Source: Unio delphinus (Eukaryota; Mollusca; Bivalvia; Unionida; Unionidae). Taken from it: a DNA stretch of 64,000 nucleotides. The stretch covers positions 10,965,001 through 11,029,000 of the forward strand of contig JAQISU010000122.1 of assembly GCA_029339505.1 (NCBI GenBank), in the 5' to 3' direction. How positions within the stretch are numbered: position 1 is the first letter of the stretch; each line of letters starts with the position of its first letter. The translations under genes were made by a program, and so were the position numbers. Under the pieces are notes generated by a model. That model had not been told where the DNA came from and ran no database searches. It saw only the letters and a program-made list of their open reading frames with translations. This document shows positions 60,553 to 64,000 of this stretch, in pieces.

Positions 60553-62320
60553 ATGTTAGTGATTGGCATATCATTATATGATGGAAAGACAGAGACAGAT
60601 GTATTGTAATTCCACTTCCTGCTTAAATAACACACGTTTATCAGACTCGTGTTTTTATTATGATTTGTCACATGAGGAAGATAATATGCTTAGAGTCAAT
60701 TGTTTGAGAAAAAGAATGATTTTAATTTCTAGCTAAGCTAAAATATATGCAGTTAAAATATGGAATTGCCGATAAATGCCTCATTTGTCTTGGTCACATT
60801 GTACAGGTTATTAATGTTCGCATACTTTGTTTGTATACCGGTATAAATGGTATTCCAGATGAAAATAAAATGTCCATGGCCTGGACACATTAAGACAATC
60901 ACTCTTAAACATTCTTTCCATCACAGACTGAAGATACACTGACGTTCTGATCTGTGTTCAAATATAAAGAATATAATGTTTTCAGAAATAAGATTGTGCA
61001 CGTATTACATACTAACAAAATACAATAAATCCAGTGTATACATTAGTTCTATTAATTTCCAGGCCGCATTATCTTTTTTGCCATCAAGATTATTGTATTT
61101 TGTTTCTATGTTCAAGACAATTATTTTTCCAGGAAACTATTTGTTTGGGGATTAACATCAAAGTATAATATATCTTATAGCAAATAGTAAATTGCCTGCA
61201 CCTTTTGTTATATAATATACATTTAGCAATTCAAGAACGAAACTAAATTTAACATATGTATTAGTGATATTTAAATGATTCTCTCGTTTGTTTGGTTCCA
61301 TAATTTTCAATTTTATATTTGTTTTAACTTTACTGAAATGCACTAAGTGATTTACGCATCGGAACAAAGTGTTGATCATGAAGTCCAGTCATGTTCCGAT
61401 GTACTTTTTGATAGCAAATAAGTAACAATACATACGTCCTATTACCTGAATATAAAGGTTGAGCAATAATGATCTAAGATTTCTCATTTGATTCTCAAAG
61501 TGCATAAACGAGAAGATCCAAAGAGTATTAAAATTGTGTCTTACAAGAATTATTTACTACACGAAACAAAGCTTAAGCATGAAGGAAAACACCGAAGGTA
61601 TGTCTGTTCTAATTTAAACCATTTCTGTTCTTAAAATTTAACAGTACGCTCAGTGATTAGTAACACAAAAATCTGTAAGACTTGATTTTAACACAGGAAC
61701 TACGTTTATTAGACATAAAGTAACAAATTAAGTGAAACATATACTTCTGAAAAAGGTATACAATATGGTGCCAAATGTAACCAAAATTAATCCATATAGT
61801 ATCTTTCATTTAACATCTTTTTTTAGCTGAACACAATATACTGCAATGCTAAGTAATGCAGACTCTTTGTTTCTGTTTTGTTTAGCGTCTTTAGTTTTCA
61901 GCAAAAACCTTTAATTGTGAGTTTACTGAGAACGGTGAGTTGTCCAAGGACGAAGACAAACTGACAGCGTAATTGATCAGGTATTGTCTAGACTGAAACC
62001 GTTTACTCACGGGGAAAATGGTATGTCCAGCCTATGGTTTTGATCCATAGCAATATGGAAGCAGCGAAATTAGACAATGAAAATAAACGAATAAATAAAT
62101 ACAATCTATTTGTCTGCAGTCATATTATATTTTGTTTGATTTTCTCTTTTCAAGACATATATGATTCATAATTATGGGATATGCCGCCAAATACTTACTA
62201 TTATGTCTGTATGTAACATAACTAGTCAAGAATTGGAAGTATCATATGTTGTAGGTTCCTGAGCTGTAAATAACAAATAAGAGAGCATATTCAGTATTCA
62301 CTTATATTTTCATTTGCAAG

Positions 62321-62371
62321 GGCCCTATTATCACACGTCGGCAGCTACAGCTCCAAAAAATGATACCCAGG
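62321..62371 (+). CDS. Candidate exon of second gene (phase 1-1)
   Basis: Acceptor TTTGCAAG, 51 bp, donor GTAATG. It encodes GPYYHTSAATAPKNDTQ. Phase is consistent with the two exons before it. Confidence 0.45.
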
Positions 62372-62884
62372 GTAATGTATATTTGAATGAAACATAAAAA
62401 TTTCTGCTTAACTGAACTGTTATGGGGAAATCGTTTTAGCGATCTTGTTGCAAGAAATAGTTAGCCTTCATATTTATTCAAGTTCATTAATGTTCTTTAT
62501 TTCAAATATTTTGATTCGGCTTTAGGTCTTTAATTTGCTAACTCGATTGTAGCACTTACAAGAAAAAATAGCGATAGGCACCAATAACAACAGGTTTACA
62601 CACAAGCAGCAAAATGAGAATTTGCTCCTACATCCAATGGTACAATCATATCTTCATTAGTCGCTCAACGATTGTTTTTATATTGGTTATGTACAGTCGT
62701 ATAAAGTAATATAATGTGCGAACCTTGATTTTTGTCACACAGAAGTCCATAACAAAACTATCATGGTCATATTTTTCAGATGTTGATCGTTTTGCATGTT
62801 CTACTTGTTTAAATTAGTACTATGTACAATACAACGTAATGAATCTTATATAAACATACGAAACTGTGCTAGTTTCACTGATGG

Positions 62885-63320
62885 ACTCATGTCCATCATA
62901 CTTATCCGACCTCACACATGTGCACACGCCATTAAGCAGTTAGATACTTAGATTCCTCTCCTGACAATCGTATATTCACTATTCAGACTATGAAATCGAA
63001 GTCATTTTGACAACGTTAGTTTGCATACCAAACCCCAGCAACGTGGAACGAATTGCCCACTATACTGAGACCCAAGGACAGAGTGACCCCATTCAAAAGT
63101 GATCTTAATTCACCTATTTCGACTACAAGAACAAACTTAAATACCTAACAATGTTTACTATCTTAAATATTTTCATGATGTTTTATGTTTTCTAATTTTA
63201 GGGTGATATTTTGTAATCATATCATTATATACGTGTTATATTATATGTGTTTTCTAATGTTGTAAAGCGTTCAGAACATATATAGATTAGGGCTATAGAA
63301 AGTCCTAATAATTAGTATTA
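62885..63320 (+). mobile_element. LINE 3'-end fragment
   Basis: The frame around 63034-63140 reads TPATWNELPTILRPKDRVTP then FKSDL, the usual end of a LINE reverse-transcriptase ORF (WN-x-LP, FK-x-x-L). It is followed by a 3' untranslated end TTGTAAAGCGTTCAGAAC and GGGCTATA, then the ATT tail. Strongly 5'-truncated. Confidence 0.75.
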
Positions 63321-63344
63321 TTATTATTATTAGTAGTAGTATTC

Positions 63345-63391
<47 letters not shown>
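63318..63391 (+). repeat. (ATT)n tail of the LINE fragment
   Basis: TAT/ATT trinucleotides with a few AGT variants directly after the LINE 3' end, as in CR1/L2-type elements with microsatellite tails. Confidence 0.9.
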
Positions 63392-63392
<1 letters not shown>

Positions 63393-64000
63393 CTTTTCCA
63401 GATATATCTCCCTCGTAAAAGTATAGATACATTCATATCAGATAACTAATATTACATTCATGTGTTGTCTGCATGAAATTAAAGATCAGTTCGTGATAGA
63501 AATCTTTTAGTTTATTATGCTTGACTGCCATTGTGGTTTCTTTATCTAATATTTCAATAATTTTTAAGTTCCGACAACGTTTTATTATATTGAATATCAT
63601 CGCTTTTTTCAGAGATGTGATCAATTAGATTCTTAAAATTTTAATCAAATACCATTATTAAATTTACTAAACGTTTCAACAGAACTATATTTTGACATCC
63701 ATACAGCTATTTTCTTTATATAATCCTAAGTATGAAAATGTATTTTGTATTATACTTGGACAGTTCACAGCTCAACCTGGAACTGAAATGGCTACAGTCT
63801 TTGATAATCAAGCTACGATGAACATTTGGAGATATCATAAAGATATTTGGCAATTTATGATATAAAAGGATACGTCTAAAGACAGGCTACGTATGATCTA
63901 AATATATGTGACTCCTTTGTTATACTAATTAAGGTACTATCAGGATATATACAGTTATAAAGATTACAACCTGGATGCACCTGCTGTTTTTGGAATTCTG
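63392..64000. other. No feature recognised
   Basis: AT-rich DNA to the end of the window. A 63-codon minus-strand frame (63433-63624) has no recognisable motif. Confidence 0.4.

Noticed and set aside
61494..61588. Further exon of the second gene
   Set aside because: A good donor (GTATGT) and an open frame are present, but it would end in phase 2, which breaks the frame of the 62321 exon.
62994..63104. Exon after CAG at 62993
   Set aside because: The other frame of the same DNA is clearly the C-terminal end of a LINE reverse transcriptase.

Overview
The window is AT-rich animal nuclear DNA with large TA, CT and CA microsatellites, short scattered exons and several kinds of transposable-element debris. 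The repeat types (a LINE with craniofacial-development-protein-2-like reverse transcriptase text, a Penelope-type GIY-YIG fragment, SINE-like copies, a solo LTR) suggest a marine invertebrate, probably a mollusc; that placement is inference.

The centrepiece is one young, nearly complete Polinton/Maverick (adintovirus-like) element at 7583-23703, about 16.1 kb. It has ~221-bp terminal inverted repeats that differ at about three positions, AG...CT termini, and a 5-bp AAAAC target-site duplication. From left to right it carries: a packaging ATPase (-); a zinc-ribbon ORF joined to a parvovirus-like PLA2 domain only through a candidate -1 frameshift (+); a DD35E retroviral-type integrase (+); a long gene for PolB, SF1 helicase and HNH nuclease broken by two stops and a frameshift (-); a small Cys-rich protein (+); a gene-poor AT-rich stretch with a ~600-bp tandem array; and then an all-plus virion module. 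That module holds two unknown proteins, a small basic core-like protein, the double-jelly-roll major capsid protein, a minor capsid protein, an adenain-like protease, a repeat-containing fibre-like protein, a hydrophobic protein and a penton-like protein. Together these cover integration, protein-primed replication, packaging, capsid building and maturation.

Left of it (1-7582) there is no convincing gene, only tRNA-like SINE relics, microsatellites and a solo LTR (6504-7336) with a 4-bp TTAG duplication.

Right of it lies a host gene on the + strand, 23842-53508. I assembled it from splice signals and matching reading phases: signal-peptide exon, Ig-like exon, short linker exon, Cys-rich exon, transmembrane exon, four small phase-1 cytoplasmic exons and a final RING-like zinc-finger exon. 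The Polinton ends about 140 bp upstream of the acceptor of the first coding exon. A second, partly visible gene of similar exon style starts near 57644 and has exons at 59255, 60146 and 62321. The introns hold microsatellites, SINEs, a decayed LINE (47890-50525), a Penelope-like fragment (57870-58480), a diverged pair of inverted dispersed repeats and local duplications.
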